From: an uncultured Collinsella sp.
GTDB taxonomy: Bacteria; Actinomycetota; Coriobacteriia; Coriobacteriales; Coriobacteriaceae
Reading direction: 5' to 3'
Assembly (NCBI GenBank): GCA_900551605.1
Contig: URWS01000002.1
Location: 1-17,227, forward strand
Length of the DNA: 17,227 nt
Made by a program: the position numbers and the translations under genes. The notes beneath the pieces are model-generated. The model was given only the letters and a program-made list of their open reading frames with translations. It ran no database searches and was not told the DNA's origin. Below, piece after piece: positions 1 through 7,853 of this stretch (position 1 is the first letter of the stretch; the number at the start of each line of letters is the position of its first letter).

Positions 1-42
1 CTTATGCGATCGTCGGCAGCGTCAGATGTGTATAAGAGACAG
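1..42 (+). other. Nextera read-1 adapter with i5 index (synthetic)
   Basis: Not genomic. Position 1 is the last base of the flow-cell part, 2-9 (TTATGCGA) is an i5 index, 10-23 is TCGTCGGCAGCGTC, and 24-42 is the 19-base Tn5 mosaic end AGATGTGTATAAGAGACAG. The index matches Nextera S522 as I remember the kit list. Genomic sequence begins at 43. Read on the minus strand, the mosaic end adds the spurious residues LSLIHI to the end of the cut dnaJ frame. Confidence 0.98.
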
Positions 43-978
43 CACGGTGTCGCCGTACTGGGCACCGGCGGGAACCGTCACCTTAACGACCTCGTCGGGC
101 ATAATGCCCTCGACCTCGATCTCGCAGCCGAGCGCAGCCTGCGCAATCGAGATATCGCTCACCAGATACAGGTCGTCACCGTTGCGCTTAAAGCGCTCAT
201 GGTCGGCAACGCGCACGTTGACAATCAGGTCACCCGAGGGCTCGCCGCGAAGGCCGGCCTCGCCAAAGCCGCTCACGCGCAGCTGGCGACCGGTCGAAAC
301 GCCGGCGGGGATATCGATGTCGATCTTTTCGTGCGAAGGCGTGCGGCCCTGACCGTCGCAGGTCTCGCAGGGATGATCAATGACCGTGCCCTCGCCATGG
401 CAGTCGGGGCAAGGCGAAGAGGACTGGACCTGGCCTAGGAACGAACGCTGGACCGTCGTGACATAGCCCGTGCCGTGGCAACGGCTGCACTGCTTTTCCT
501 GCGCACCCTCGGCCCTACCGGTGCCATTGCAGTCCTCGCAAGGAGCAAGGCGGTCATAGCTGATCGTCTTTTTGCAGCCGAGCGCCGCCTCCTCGAGCGT
601 CACCGAAAGCGAGATGGCCATGTCACGTCCACGACGACGCTCACGACGGCTGCGGGCGCCACCGCCGGCACCGCCGCCAAAGAACGACGAGAACAAGTCG
701 TCCATGCCCATGCCACCAAAGATATCGTTGATATCGACGTAGCCCGAACCACCAGGGCCGTCGGCAGTGCCGTAACGGTCGTAGTTAGCACGCTTCTGTT
801 CATCGGAAAGAACGGAATAAGCCTCGTTGAGCTCCTTGAACTTGGCCTCGGCCTCGGGGTCGTCCGAAACATCCGGATGTACGGTACGGGCCTTCTTTAG
901 AAACGCACGCTTAATCGTCCGCGCGTCGGCATCCTTGTCGACGCCAAGCACCTCGTAGTAATCCCTATTATCCGACAC
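43..978 (-). CDS. dnaJ: Chaperone DnaJ, 3' end cut by the window
   Basis: Co-chaperone that stimulates the DnaK ATPase and hands over unfolded clients in the cytoplasm. The visible 312 residues contain a J domain (about 5-70, HPD at 34-36), a Gly/Phe-rich stretch (about 74-108), and a complete zinc-binding region at 147-211 with four CxxCxGxG repeats (CEDCNGTG, CSRCHGTG, CPDCHGEG, CETCDGQG). Most of C-terminal domain II follows up to the adapter boundary. I chose the GTG at 978 because GGAAGGA lies 7 nt upstream and the protein then begins MSDNRDYYEVLG, as usual for DnaJ; an upstream in-frame extension has no family support. About 60 residues appear to be missing at the C-terminus compared with typical DnaJ length (370-380). 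It follows a second DnaJ-like gene after 81 nt with no clear terminator, so both may share a transcript. Confidence 0.95.
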
Positions 979-1059
979 GACCGAATCCTTCCGACTTTCA
1001 TTATTGTCACAGTGCGTCCTATACCCATGCTGGGCCGACCGCAATCAGAGGGTTTGATG

Positions 1060-2163
1060 TTATTGCATTCCGTAAGGCGAAAGCATGGCACTCTGCGAGC
1101 AGCTCGCAAACCAAACCGACACGAGCGCAAACATAAATCCGTTGGCAAAACCGTTGGCAAACTGCATCGTGCCGCGCTTCCACCACAGCAGACTGCGGTG
1201 AAGCACGCCGTCCGAGACCACCATAAACAGGCCCATGGCAAACGGAATAAAGCACATTATGGCAAAGGCCGAAAACACGCCCGATATGGCCGATAGCACC
1301 AAGAACGGCGCCACGATGCCCATCAGGTAAAATCCGGTACGGGCCTTGCCTTCCAAGCGCTCGGCCTCAACATGGGCGCGGCCCACCAGGTCGCCGCCCG
1401 CGGCGCCGTTGGTGCCAGCATGGCCCATGCCGCTAATGCGGACCTCGTCGCCATCGTGCGTGCCGGCAGGAAACTCAATCGTCTGCTCGGAGGTTACGCG
1501 AGTACGACCGCTGCCACCGCAATCAGGGCAGGGGTCTGCCACGACCTTACCGGAACCGCCGCACTCGGGGCAGACCGACTGGAACGTGCCCGCACCAAAC
1601 AGGAAGGACAGGTCGACGTCGATGTGGCCGCGGCCGCCACAGCTTGGGCAGGTATGGGCATGCTCGGAGGAGACAGAACCCGAGCCGCCGCAGTGACCAC
1701 AGGTATCGAAGCGCGTATAGCGGACGGTCTTGCGGGCACCGCCCTTGGCCTCCTTGGCGTCCAGTTTGATATCGACGACCACGTTGGCGCCGTTCTCGGG
1801 ATTGTAGGCAGCCTGGCCGCGACGCTGCTGGCCCCAGGCGCCACCAAAGGGAAAGCCGCCCTCAAAGGGATTGCCATAGCCCGTGTTGCCGGCGTAGCCG
1901 CCACCATAGGGCGAAGCTGTAGGAGCACCGGCAAAGGGATTGCCAGAACGCATGGCGTCGTAGCGCGCACGTTTTTGCTCATCCGAAAGCACGGCGTAGG
2001 CCTCGGAAACCTCTTTAAACTTTTCCTCGGCATCCGGCTCTTTGTTGACGTCCGGATGGAGCTTGCGGGCCTTTTGCTGGAAGGCCTTCTGTATATCACG
2101 CGAGGTAGCGTCCTTGGAGACACCCAGAATCTCGTAATAATCTTTTTCGTTCATCGTCGCCAT
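1060..2163 (-). CDS. DnaJ-like protein with membrane-spanning C-terminus
   Basis: This 367-residue protein starts like a type I DnaJ: J domain at about 7-72 with HPD at 36-38, a Gly/Phe/Tyr-rich linker at about 73-117, then the first C-terminal beta domain interrupted by four zinc-finger repeats (CGHCGGSG 155, CPSCGGRG 172, CPECGGSG 198, CPDCGGSG 212). After [10 protein letters not shown] (256-265) the usual C-terminal domain II is absent. Residues 277-355 instead hold about three hydrophobic stretches (roughly 277-297, 299-316, 335-355), with a basic loop (HRSLLWWKR) between the last two. By inference it is a membrane-anchored J-protein that recruits DnaK to the membrane. The ATG at 2163 is preceded by AGGAGG at 8 nt; an alternative ATG lies 9 nt further in. 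It sits 58 nt after hemW and 81 nt before canonical dnaJ. The family assignment is firm; the membrane role is not demonstrated. Confidence 0.9.
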   Translation of the reverse strand: MATMNEKDYYEILGVSKDATSRDIQKAFQQKARKLHPDVNKEPDAEEKFKEVSEAYAVLSDEQKRARYDAMRSGNPFAGAPTASPYGGGYAGNTGYGNPFEGGFPFGGAWGQQRRGQAAYNPENGANVVVDIKLDAKEAKGGARKTVRYTRFDTCGHCGGSGSVSSEHAHTCPSCGGRGHIDVDLSFLFGAGTFQSVCPECGGSGKVVADPCPDCGGSGRTRVTSEQTIEFPAGTHDGDEVRISGMGHAGTNGAAGGDLVGRAHVEAERLEGKARTGFYLMGIVAPFLVLSAISGVFSAFAIMCFIPFAMGLFMVVSDGVLHRSLLWWKRGTMQFANGFANGFMFALVSVWFASCSQSAMLSPYGMQ

Positions 2164-2221
2164 GCGCGGCAACCTCCTGCTCACAGCAGCGTATATATTC
2201 CGGTAATTCTACCCGAGCGGC

Positions 2222-3454
2222 CTAAGCTAGATCCCAAAACAGCTCGAACAGAACATTTCCATCGAGCCAGCCCAGGTGTGTCGGTGCTAAACGAGCTCGA
2301 ACATGGCCCGCGACGACATCTGCCGAAGTGAAGGGTCCCTCATGGACCCCGAGCGTCTCGGGCACCCAAGTGGCAAGACCCAATTCGAGCGCGCGATCGC
2401 AGGCAGCTGCCAGCTCACCCGCTGGGATGACACGAGCCGCGCGAACCAACAGGTCGGACGCGACACCGCGCGTCATGCGACAAGCAAGCATCAGGTCTTC
2501 GGCCGCAGCCTCGCGCTGCGAGAGATATTCGGCCTCGAACGCCGTCGCGTCATCGTCACGTTGCACCAGACGCACGCGGTACGCATCGCCTCGAGAAGAC
2601 ACGCCGGGGAACAAACCTGCAAGACGGTCGAAATCCTCGGCGTCGAGCATGCCCGCGGCAGAACGACCCAGGCCCAGATAGCCCCGTCCGGTCCAGTAGG
2701 CAATGTTATGGGCGCACTCATGGCCGTCGAGCGCGTAGCTCGCCACCTCATACGGGTGATAGCCGGCGGCACCCAGGAGCTCGCGTGCCAAGTCCATGCA
2801 CGAAGCCTGAAAATCCTCGTCGGGCTCGAGCGACTCGTCGCGGCACGCCATGCGATAAAGGGGCGTCCCCTCCTCAAGCGTGAGCGGGTAGACCGACACA
2901 TGATGCGGGGCCGCCGCCAGCACGCCATCGAGCGTGCGCTTCCAACTCGCTGCGAACTGCCCGGGAAGTCCGCACATAAGGTCGCACGACACATCAAGCC
3001 CAGCGTTCTTGACCGTCGCGATGGCGGCGAGCGCCCGATCGGCATCGTGAATACGGCCGATGGCAGTAAGTTCGGCGTTATCGAGCGTTTGCACGCCCAG
3101 AGAGACGCGTGTGACACCAACCTTGACAAGTGCAGTAGCAAGCTCGGCAGTCAGCGACTCGGGATTGGCCTCGCAGGTAAACTCAACGGGGGCACACCAC
3201 GCACGAATACGCCGCGCCAGCTCCACCAAGCGCTCCCCCGCCAGCGACGGCGTACCGCCACCAACATAGACGGTGCGGATCTGGTCAAGGGCATCAGCCT
3301 TGCCAAAAGCATCGAGACGCGCGAACAACTGCTCAAAATAGGCATCGAGCGCAGCGCTAAGGTCGCACGGAGCAAAACTGCGCGAGTCAAAGTCGCAGTA
3401 CCGGCACTTTTGGGCACAGAACGGCACGTGCACGTACAGCGCGGTAACGGCCAC
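2222..3454 (-). CDS. hemW: HemW-type radical SAM heme chaperone
   Basis: Radical SAM protein of the HemW family, formerly annotated as oxygen-independent coproporphyrinogen III oxidase-like. Members bind heme and deliver it to respiratory enzymes. The 410 residues show the 4Fe-4S motif CxxxCxYCDF (Cys 13, 17, 20), the GGGTPS SAM-binding glycine motif (65-70), ANPES (96-100), and HNxxYW (249-254), which separates HemW from true HemN. The start is GTG at 3454, only 2 nt after the dusB stop, with GGAGG inside the end of dusB about 9 nt upstream, so translation is probably coupled. In many bacteria hrcA follows hemW before the dnaK/dnaJ genes; here a DnaJ-like gene follows directly. Family identity is well supported; its exact client cannot be read from sequence. 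Confidence 0.93.
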   Translation of the reverse strand: MAVTALYVHVPFCAQKCRYCDFDSRSFAPCDLSAALDAYFEQLFARLDAFGKADALDQIRTVYVGGGTPSLAGERLVELARRIRAWCAPVEFTCEANPESLTAELATALVKVGVTRVSLGVQTLDNAELTAIGRIHDADRALAAIATVKNAGLDVSCDLMCGLPGQFAASWKRTLDGVLAAAPHHVSVYPLTLEEGTPLYRMACRDESLEPDEDFQASCMDLARELLGAAGYHPYEVASYALDGHECAHNIAYWTGRGYLGLGRSAAGMLDAEDFDRLAGLFPGVSSRGDAYRVRLVQRDDDATAFEAEYLSQREAAAEDLMLACRMTRGVASDLLVRAARVIPAGELAAACDRALELGLATWVPETLGVHEGPFTSADVVAGHVRARLAPTHLGWLDGNVLFELFWDLA

Positions 3455-3456
3455 CC

Positions 3457-4500
3457 TTAGGCCTCCAGCGGATGAGCAGGCACCGACTTGCCAGCGGCAA
3501 GGGCGGCCTCGCAGGCCACCACATCGCGCTCGATCTCATCGACCAGTGCCATAAACTCCTCGTAAGTGGAACAGCGCACCACATGGGCACGCCAAGCGGC
3601 GGCATGGGGCATGCCTTTTAAGTACCAGCTTGCATACGTGCGGGCACGCGACATGAGCGGCAGGAGCTCATGCGTCAGCGTTAGGTGCTCACGCAGGGCG
3701 TCCAGGCGCTCGACGGAGCTGCGTGCCGGCACCGGTATGTCATCGAACGCAAGGGCGCGAGCATCACCAAAAACCCAGGGATTACCGTAGATGCCGCGCG
3801 CAATAAACACCGCACTGGCACCCGAGCTGCGCAGATGCTCCGCGGCATCCTCGGCGCAGAACACATCACCCGAACCAATCACGGGAATCTCGACAGCGTC
3901 GGCCACCTCATCGACGACCGACCAATCGGCCTGGCCCGTATAGAGCTGCGTGGCGCAGCGGCCATGCACCGCCACCGCGGCGGCACCGGCGCCTTCGAGC
4001 ATCTGGGCAAACGTCGCGGCATTACGGTCCTCGGCATAAAAGCCCTTGCGAATCTTGACGGTCAGGGGTACATGCGCCGCGCCCACCGCCGCCTCGACGA
4101 TCTTCTCGGCCAAATCGGGCGTGCGCATGAGCGCCGAGCCCTCGCCCTTGGTAACGACCTTGCGGGCGGGGCATGCCATATTGATATCGATGAGCGACAG
4201 GCGATCGCCAACGCGCTCCTCGACGGCGGCGACGGCACTCGCAAACTGATCGGGCTTGGAGCCAAAGAGCTGCACGCAAATCTGCTGCTCCTCGTCGGCT
4301 GGCAGCACCAGGCGCCACGTTTTGTTGCTGGCATAGGCAAGGCCTGCCACGCTCACCATCTCGCTGTAGGCAAGGTTGGCACCGCGGCGGCGGCACATGA
4401 CGCGGTAGGCAGGGTCGGTCACGCCCGCCATGGGAGCCATAAGGAACGGCTGCTCGGCATAGGCGCCCAGCAACCGCTCGCTGTATTCGGAAAGCGCCAT
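3457..4500 (-). CDS. dusB: tRNA-dihydrouridine synthase (DusB/NifR3-like)
   Basis: FMN- and NADPH-dependent enzyme that reduces specific uridines in the tRNA D-loop. The 347-residue protein has the family landmarks in order: APMAGVTD (22-29) for flavin binding, DINMACP (105-111) carrying the catalytic cysteine Cys110, KGEGSALM just after it, VHGR in the barrel, and ARGIYGNPWVF near the end of the TIM barrel, typical of the NifR3/DusB branch. The residue before the catalytic Cys is Ala where Gly is commoner. The ATG at 4500 is 4 nt after the lepA stop and its ribosome-binding site (AAGGTGG) lies inside the lepA end. It sits between lepA and hemW, apparently one transcription unit. The Dus family is certain; the DusB subgroup is moderately sure. 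Confidence 0.93.
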   Translation of the reverse strand: MALSEYSERLLGAYAEQPFLMAPMAGVTDPAYRVMCRRRGANLAYSEMVSVAGLAYASNKTWRLVLPADEEQQICVQLFGSKPDQFASAVAAVEERVGDRLSLIDINMACPARKVVTKGEGSALMRTPDLAEKIVEAAVGAAHVPLTVKIRKGFYAEDRNAATFAQMLEGAGAAAVAVHGRCATQLYTGQADWSVVDEVADAVEIPVIGSGDVFCAEDAAEHLRSSGASAVFIARGIYGNPWVFGDARALAFDDIPVPARSSVERLDALREHLTLTHELLPLMSRARTYASWYLKGMPHAAAWRAHVVRCSTYEEFMALVDEIERDVVACEAALAAGKSVPAHPLEA

Positions 4501-4504
4501 AGGC

Positions 4505-6316
4505 CTACTCGTCCACCTTGAGAATCGCCATAAAGGCCTCCTGCGGGACCTCGACCGAGCCGATGGCTTTCATGCGCTTCTTGCCCTCTTTCTGCTTCTC
4601 GAGCAGTTTGCGCTTACGCGAAATATCGCCGCCGTAGCACTTGGCAAGCACGTCCTTGCGACGCGCCTTGACGGTGGAGCGGGCAATGATCTTGTTGCCG
4701 ATAGCACCTTGGATGGGCACCTCGAACAGCTGACGCGGAATAATCTCCTTGAGCTTGTCGCATAGGCCGCGGGCAAGACCGTAAGCCTTGTCCTTGTGGA
4801 CGATAAACGACAGCGCGTCCACCTCGTCACCCGAAAGCAGGATATCGAGCTTCACAAGCTCGGATGGACGGTACTCGTTGAACTCGTAGTCGAGCGAGGC
4901 GTAACCCTTGGTGCGGCTCTTGAGCTGGTCAAAGAAGTCCAGGATGAGCTCGGCGAGCGGCATGTCGAAGCGCATCTCGACCGATTTGCTCGTGAGATGG
5001 ATCATGTCGGTCGTAATGCCGCGGTGCTCGATAGCGAGTTGCATGACGGCACCCGTATACTCGGGCGGGCAGATAATCTTGGCCTTGAGGTAAGGCTCCT
5101 CAATGCGCTCGACACGCGTAGCCTCGGGCAGATCCTGCGGGCTGCGGACATCAATCATCTCGCCGTCGGTCTTGTAGACGTGATAGTCCACCGAAGGGCT
5201 CGTCGCAATAAGGTCCAGATTGAACTCGCGCTCCAGACGCTCCTTGACGACCTCCATATGTAGCAGGCCCAGGAAGCCCACGCGGAAGCCAAAGCCAAGC
5301 GCCACCGAGGTCTCGGGCTCCCACACCAACGACGGGTCGTTGACGTGCAGCTTATCGAGCGCGTCACGCAGGTTCTCGTAGTCCTTGTTATCGATCGGGA
5401 ACAGGCCCGTATAGACCATGGGCTTGGCCTCGCGGTAGCCGGGAAGCGGCTCGGGGCAGGGATTCGACGCCCACGTGAGGGTATCGCCCACGCGCACGGC
5501 CTCGGGGTCCTTCAGGCCCGTGACCACGTAGCCCACCTCGCCAACCGTCAGCGCATCGACCGGAGTCTCGGCGGGACGCTTGACGCCCACGCCGTCGACC
5601 AAAAAGTCGCCCTCTGCCTGCATCATGCGCAGGGTATCGCCCTTTTTGATGGAGCCGTCAAAGATGCGCACCGTAGCGACGACGCCACGATACTCGTCGA
5701 AGTACGAATCCAGGATGAGTGCCTTGAGCGGCGCGTTCGCATCGCCCTTGGGCGGAGAAATCAAAAAGACAATGGACTCCAGCAGATCGTGAATGCCCTC
5801 GCCGGTCTTGCCCGAGACACACACGGCGTCATCGGCAGGGATCGCCAAGTCATCCTCGATCTCGGTCTTAACCTCATCGGGATGGGCCGAGGGCAGGTCG
5901 ATCTTGTTGATGGCCGGCACAATGTCCAGATTGGCGTTCATGGCGAGCGTCGCGTTGGAGACGGTCTGCGCCTCGACACCCTGGGTGGCATCGACGACGA
6001 GCACCGCGCCCTCGCAGGCGGCCAGCGAACGCGAGACCTCATAGGTAAAGTCCACGTGGCCCGGCGTATCGATGAGGTTGAACTGATACGTCTCGCCGTC
6101 GTCGGCGTCATAGGACACGCGGACGGCGTTGGACTTGATCGTGATGCCGCGCTCGCGCTCGATATCCATGGTGTCGAGCAGCTGCGACTCCATGTCGCGC
6201 TCGTCGACGGTATGGGTGAGCTCGAGGATACGGTCACTGATCGTGGACTTGCCATGGTCGATGTGCGCAACAATTGAGAAGTTGCGGATGTGGGAAATGT
6301 CAATTGAAGTATTCAT
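4505..6316 (-). CDS. lepA: Elongation factor 4 (LepA), ribosomal back-translocase GTPase
   Basis: Translational GTPase that acts on stalled or mistranslocated ribosomes. The 603 residues match the usual LepA length (about 600). The G-domain motifs are visible: AHIDHGKS (17-24, G1), RERGITI (G2), DTPGH (G3), NKID (G4), followed by the EF-G-like domains and the LepA-specific C-terminal region, including [12 protein letters not shown], the [22 protein letters not shown] stretch in two parts, and the terminal [14 protein letters not shown]. The ATG at 6316 gives the conserved N-terminus ([15 protein letters not shown]); an in-frame upstream ATG at 6376 would start inside the rpsT terminator hairpin and is rejected. 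The ribosome-binding site before 6316 is weak (GGGTAAGAT). The start is only about 25 nt beyond the terminator, so expression probably needs read-through or a promoter I cannot identify. Confidence 0.97.
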   Translation of the reverse strand: MNTSIDISHIRNFSIVAHIDHGKSTISDRILELTHTVDERDMESQLLDTMDIERERGITIKSNAVRVSYDADDGETYQFNLIDTPGHVDFTYEVSRSLAACEGAVLVVDATQGVEAQTVSNATLAMNANLDIVPAINKIDLPSAHPDEVKTEIEDDLAIPADDAVCVSGKTGEGIHDLLESIVFLISPPKGDANAPLKALILDSYFDEYRGVVATVRIFDGSIKKGDTLRMMQAEGDFLVDGVGVKRPAETPVDALTVGEVGYVVTGLKDPEAVRVGDTLTWASNPCPEPLPGYREAKPMVYTGLFPIDNKDYENLRDALDKLHVNDPSLVWEPETSVALGFGFRVGFLGLLHMEVVKERLEREFNLDLIATSPSVDYHVYKTDGEMIDVRSPQDLPEATRVERIEEPYLKAKIICPPEYTGAVMQLAIEHRGITTDMIHLTSKSVEMRFDMPLAELILDFFDQLKSRTKGYASLDYEFNEYRPSELVKLDILLSGDEVDALSFIVHKDKAYGLARGLCDKLKEIIPRQLFEVPIQGAIGNKIIARSTVKARRKDVLAKCYGGDISRKRKLLEKQKEGKKRMKAIGSVEVPQEAFMAILKVDE

Positions 6317-6341
6317 GCGGACTATCTTACCCGAGCGATAC

Positions 6342-6378
6342 AAAAAATGGAGCCTGTTCCATAAAACAGGCTCCATTT
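6342..6378 (-). terminator. Intrinsic terminator after rpsT
   Basis: Perfect 14-bp inverted repeat: arms 6345-6358 and 6365-6378, loop of 6 nt (6359-6364). On the minus strand the second arm runs into six consecutive T, the classical layout of a rho-independent terminator. It begins 35 nt after the rpsT stop and ends about 25 nt before the lepA start. Confidence 0.9.
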
Positions 6379-6412
6379 ATGCGCGTAATCTGTGTGGTGT
6401 GAAATTTACAAC

Positions 6413-6679
6413 TTAGGCGTTGATGCCGTTCACGAGCTTGGCAAGACCGGACTTGCGGTTGGAAGCCTGGTTCTTGTGGATAACATGCTTGGCGGCAGCC
6501 ATGTCGAGACGCTTGGTGACGGTCTTGAGGGCAGCCTGGGCCTTCTCGGCGTCGCCCTCGGCGACGGCGGACTGGACGTGCTTGGTCAGCGTCTTGAGCT
6601 CGGACTTGACAGCCTTGTTACGCATGCGAGCTGCCTCATTGGTGCGGATACGCTTCTTCTGAGACTTGATGTTTGCCAC
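6413..6679 (-). CDS. rpsT: 30S ribosomal protein S20
   Basis: Small primary-binding protein of the 30S subunit that contacts 16S rRNA. The 88 residues match the normal S20 length (86-88). The sequence starts [18 protein letters not shown] and is lysine/arginine-rich and helical throughout, with the typical ending [19 protein letters not shown] chose the GTG at 6679 because it gives the conserved [10 protein letters not shown] start and has AAAGGA 9 nt upstream; the longer in-frame extension adds unrelated residues from the leader. It is monocistronic by appearance: a promoter-like element and foldable leader lie upstream, a strong terminator downstream. In enterobacteria S20 represses its own translation; whether that holds here is unknown. 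Confidence 0.97.
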   Translation of the reverse strand: MANIKSQKKRIRTNEAARMRNKAVKSELKTLTKHVQSAVAEGDAEKAQAALKTVTKRLDMAAAKHVIHKNQASNRKSGLAKLVNGINA

Positions 6680-6701
6680 TTCTGGAGTTCCTTTCGAGTT
6701 C

Positions 6702-6749
6702 CTTGCAAAAAATGTATGACACCTCTGAGACACGGTGAGGTCATGCAAG
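6702..6749 (-). promoter_or_regulatory. Foldable 5' leader of rpsT
   Basis: CTTGCA (6702-6707) pairs with TGCAAG (6744-6749), enclosing a second helix: ATG plus ACCTC (6714-6716 and 6719-6723 approximately) with GAGGTCAT, leaving a 2-nt bulge. The start expected from the extended -10 at 6755-6763 falls almost exactly at the 5' edge of this fold, so the hairpin would form the start of the mRNA, ending about 20 nt before the start codon. A run of six U lies between the two descending arms. An autoregulatory or attenuation role is inference. Confidence 0.45.
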
Positions 6750-6754
6750 CGCCT

Positions 6755-6763
6755 ACTATAGCA
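6755..6763 (-). promoter_or_regulatory. Extended -10 element before rpsT
   Basis: On the minus strand the sequence reads TGC TATAGT, a good extended -10 (TGn plus a TATAAT-like hexamer). No convincing -35 is found at 16-18 nt. A perfect TTGACA lies at 6793-6798, but 32 nt away, too far to pair with it. The predicted transcript start is near 6748. Confidence 0.5.
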
Positions 6764-6812
6764 CGCTCCCCCTCAAAGGGATAGAACGAATTTGTCAAAT
6801 AGGCAGGTATCA

Positions 6813-7775
6813 TCACGATTTTCTCAAGATGTTCGTAATCCAGAGCAAAAGCGCGGTCTGAGAATCGGCCGAACCCTTCAGCGCGAGCTCCACATCGACC
6901 GCGCCCTCGAGCGCTGCGACGAGCTCTGCCATCGAAAAGCGACGTGCCCAGGTCAGGTGATTCTTGACCTGCCAGGACTGGAGCTTAAGTGTTGCGGCCA
7001 GCTCACGACCCTGTCCGCGCGCATCGAGCGCCTTGGCAGCGATAAGCTCGCGGATGCGGCCGCACAGCAATGTGTAAGTCCACACGTAGCTCTTGGCGGG
7101 CAGCAGATTGAAGAGCTCGAGCGAGCGTCGCATGTCACGGGCTGAGACCGCATTGAGAAAGTCCCAGGGTTGAACCTCGGCCGTACGTACAATCCAGCGC
7201 TCAACGTCGGCAAGCTCAATCTGGGGAGCCTCGACCATCTGGGCAAGCTTAGCCAAGTCGTTATCGAGCATGCGAGTGTTTTCACCCGAACGCGAGACGA
7301 GCTCCTCGGCGGCCGCCGTCGAGATCGACTTGCCGTGCTGCGTCGCCATCTGCTGCACACGGCGCGGTAGCTCCCAGCGCTTGGTACCGGAGCAATCGAT
7401 CACGGCCTTCTTGTCGATCTTGGCGATCGCCTTATACAGGCGCGTGTTCTTGGCAAGCGAGTCGGCGATGATGAGGCAAACCGTCGTGGGGCTGGGACTC
7501 GCCAGATAGTCGACAAGCGGCCCGGAGATCGCTTTGGCGAGTTTTGAGCAGCCGTCAAGGATTACCAAGCGAAACTCGCTACCCATCGGAAAGGTGTTGA
7601 GCGATCCGATAATCGACTCGATATCGGGGTCTTTGGTCATATCGCGCTCGTCAAGGTTGAACTCGACCATACCCGACTTTTCCAGACGCGCCTTCATACG
7701 CGAGACGGCGTGATCGCGCTTGACTCCGTCGGTACCGACGATCAGATACGCCGGCAGCAGACCGGTTTCGGACAT
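6813..7775 (-). CDS. holA: DNA polymerase III subunit delta (HolA)
   Basis: Clamp-loader subunit that opens the beta sliding clamp at the replication fork. The 320 residues fit the HolA family: an N-terminal AAA+-like fold without a Walker A (YLIVGTDGVKRDHAV, then FNLDERD, GSEFRLVILDG), a middle helical part (PRRVQQMATQHGKSISTAAAEELVSRSGENTRMLDNDLAKL) and the C-terminal collar domain (WDFLNAVSARDMRRSLELFNLL, ending with QTALLLWITNILRKS). The ATG at 7775 is chosen because GGGAGGGGAG sits 4-6 nt upstream; further upstream in-frame starts would add 14-21 residues without family support. It lies 78 nt after comEC in the widely conserved order comEA-comEC-holA-rpsT and may be co-transcribed. No clear terminator is seen between its stop and the rpsT promoter region. 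Confidence 0.93.
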   Translation of the reverse strand: MSETGLLPAYLIVGTDGVKRDHAVSRMKARLEKSGMVEFNLDERDMTKDPDIESIIGSLNTFPMGSEFRLVILDGCSKLAKAISGPLVDYLASPSPTTVCLIIADSLAKNTRLYKAIAKIDKKAVIDCSGTKRWELPRRVQQMATQHGKSISTAAAEELVSRSGENTRMLDNDLAKLAQMVEAPQIELADVERWIVRTAEVQPWDFLNAVSARDMRRSLELFNLLPAKSYVWTYTLLCGRIRELIAAKALDARGQGRELAATLKLQSWQVKNHLTWARRFSMAELVAALEGAVDVELALKGSADSQTALLLWITNILRKS

Positions 7776-7853
7776 TGCGCTCCCCTCCCGCAGGCTCTCG
7801 TGTTCGTACCGTGCCATTCTAGCCCAGGGGCCCACCACACGCCAACGACGTCG

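Noticed and set aside
1022..1045. Weak promoter TTGCGG/TATAGG before canonical dnaJ
   Set aside because: The spacer is only 15 nt and the hexamers match poorly; not enough to call.
979..2221. Heat-shock operators (CIRCE or HAIR) before the two dnaJ genes
   Set aside because: I looked in both gaps for the CIRCE inverted repeat and the CTTGAGT-type HAIR repeat and found neither.
1372..3460. Long plus-strand open frames (1372-2331, 2303-3460) opposite dnaJ-like and hemW
   Set aside because: They are antisense shadows in GC-rich DNA, with low-complexity Arg/Ala/Gly translations and no family resemblance, while the minus strand encodes clear proteins.
5345..6277. Plus-strand open frame of 310 codons opposite lepA
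   Set aside because: Antisense of a certain lepA gene, no recognisable domain, no ribosome-binding site or separate promoter.
6317..6376. Upstream ATG for lepA at 6376
   Set aside because: It lies in the rpsT terminator hairpin and would add 20 residues absent from LepA proteins.
6793..6798. Perfect TTGACA before rpsT as a -35 box
   Set aside because: The next good -10 is 32 nt away and no -10-like hexamer occurs at 16-18 nt; likely chance, though a different factor cannot be excluded.
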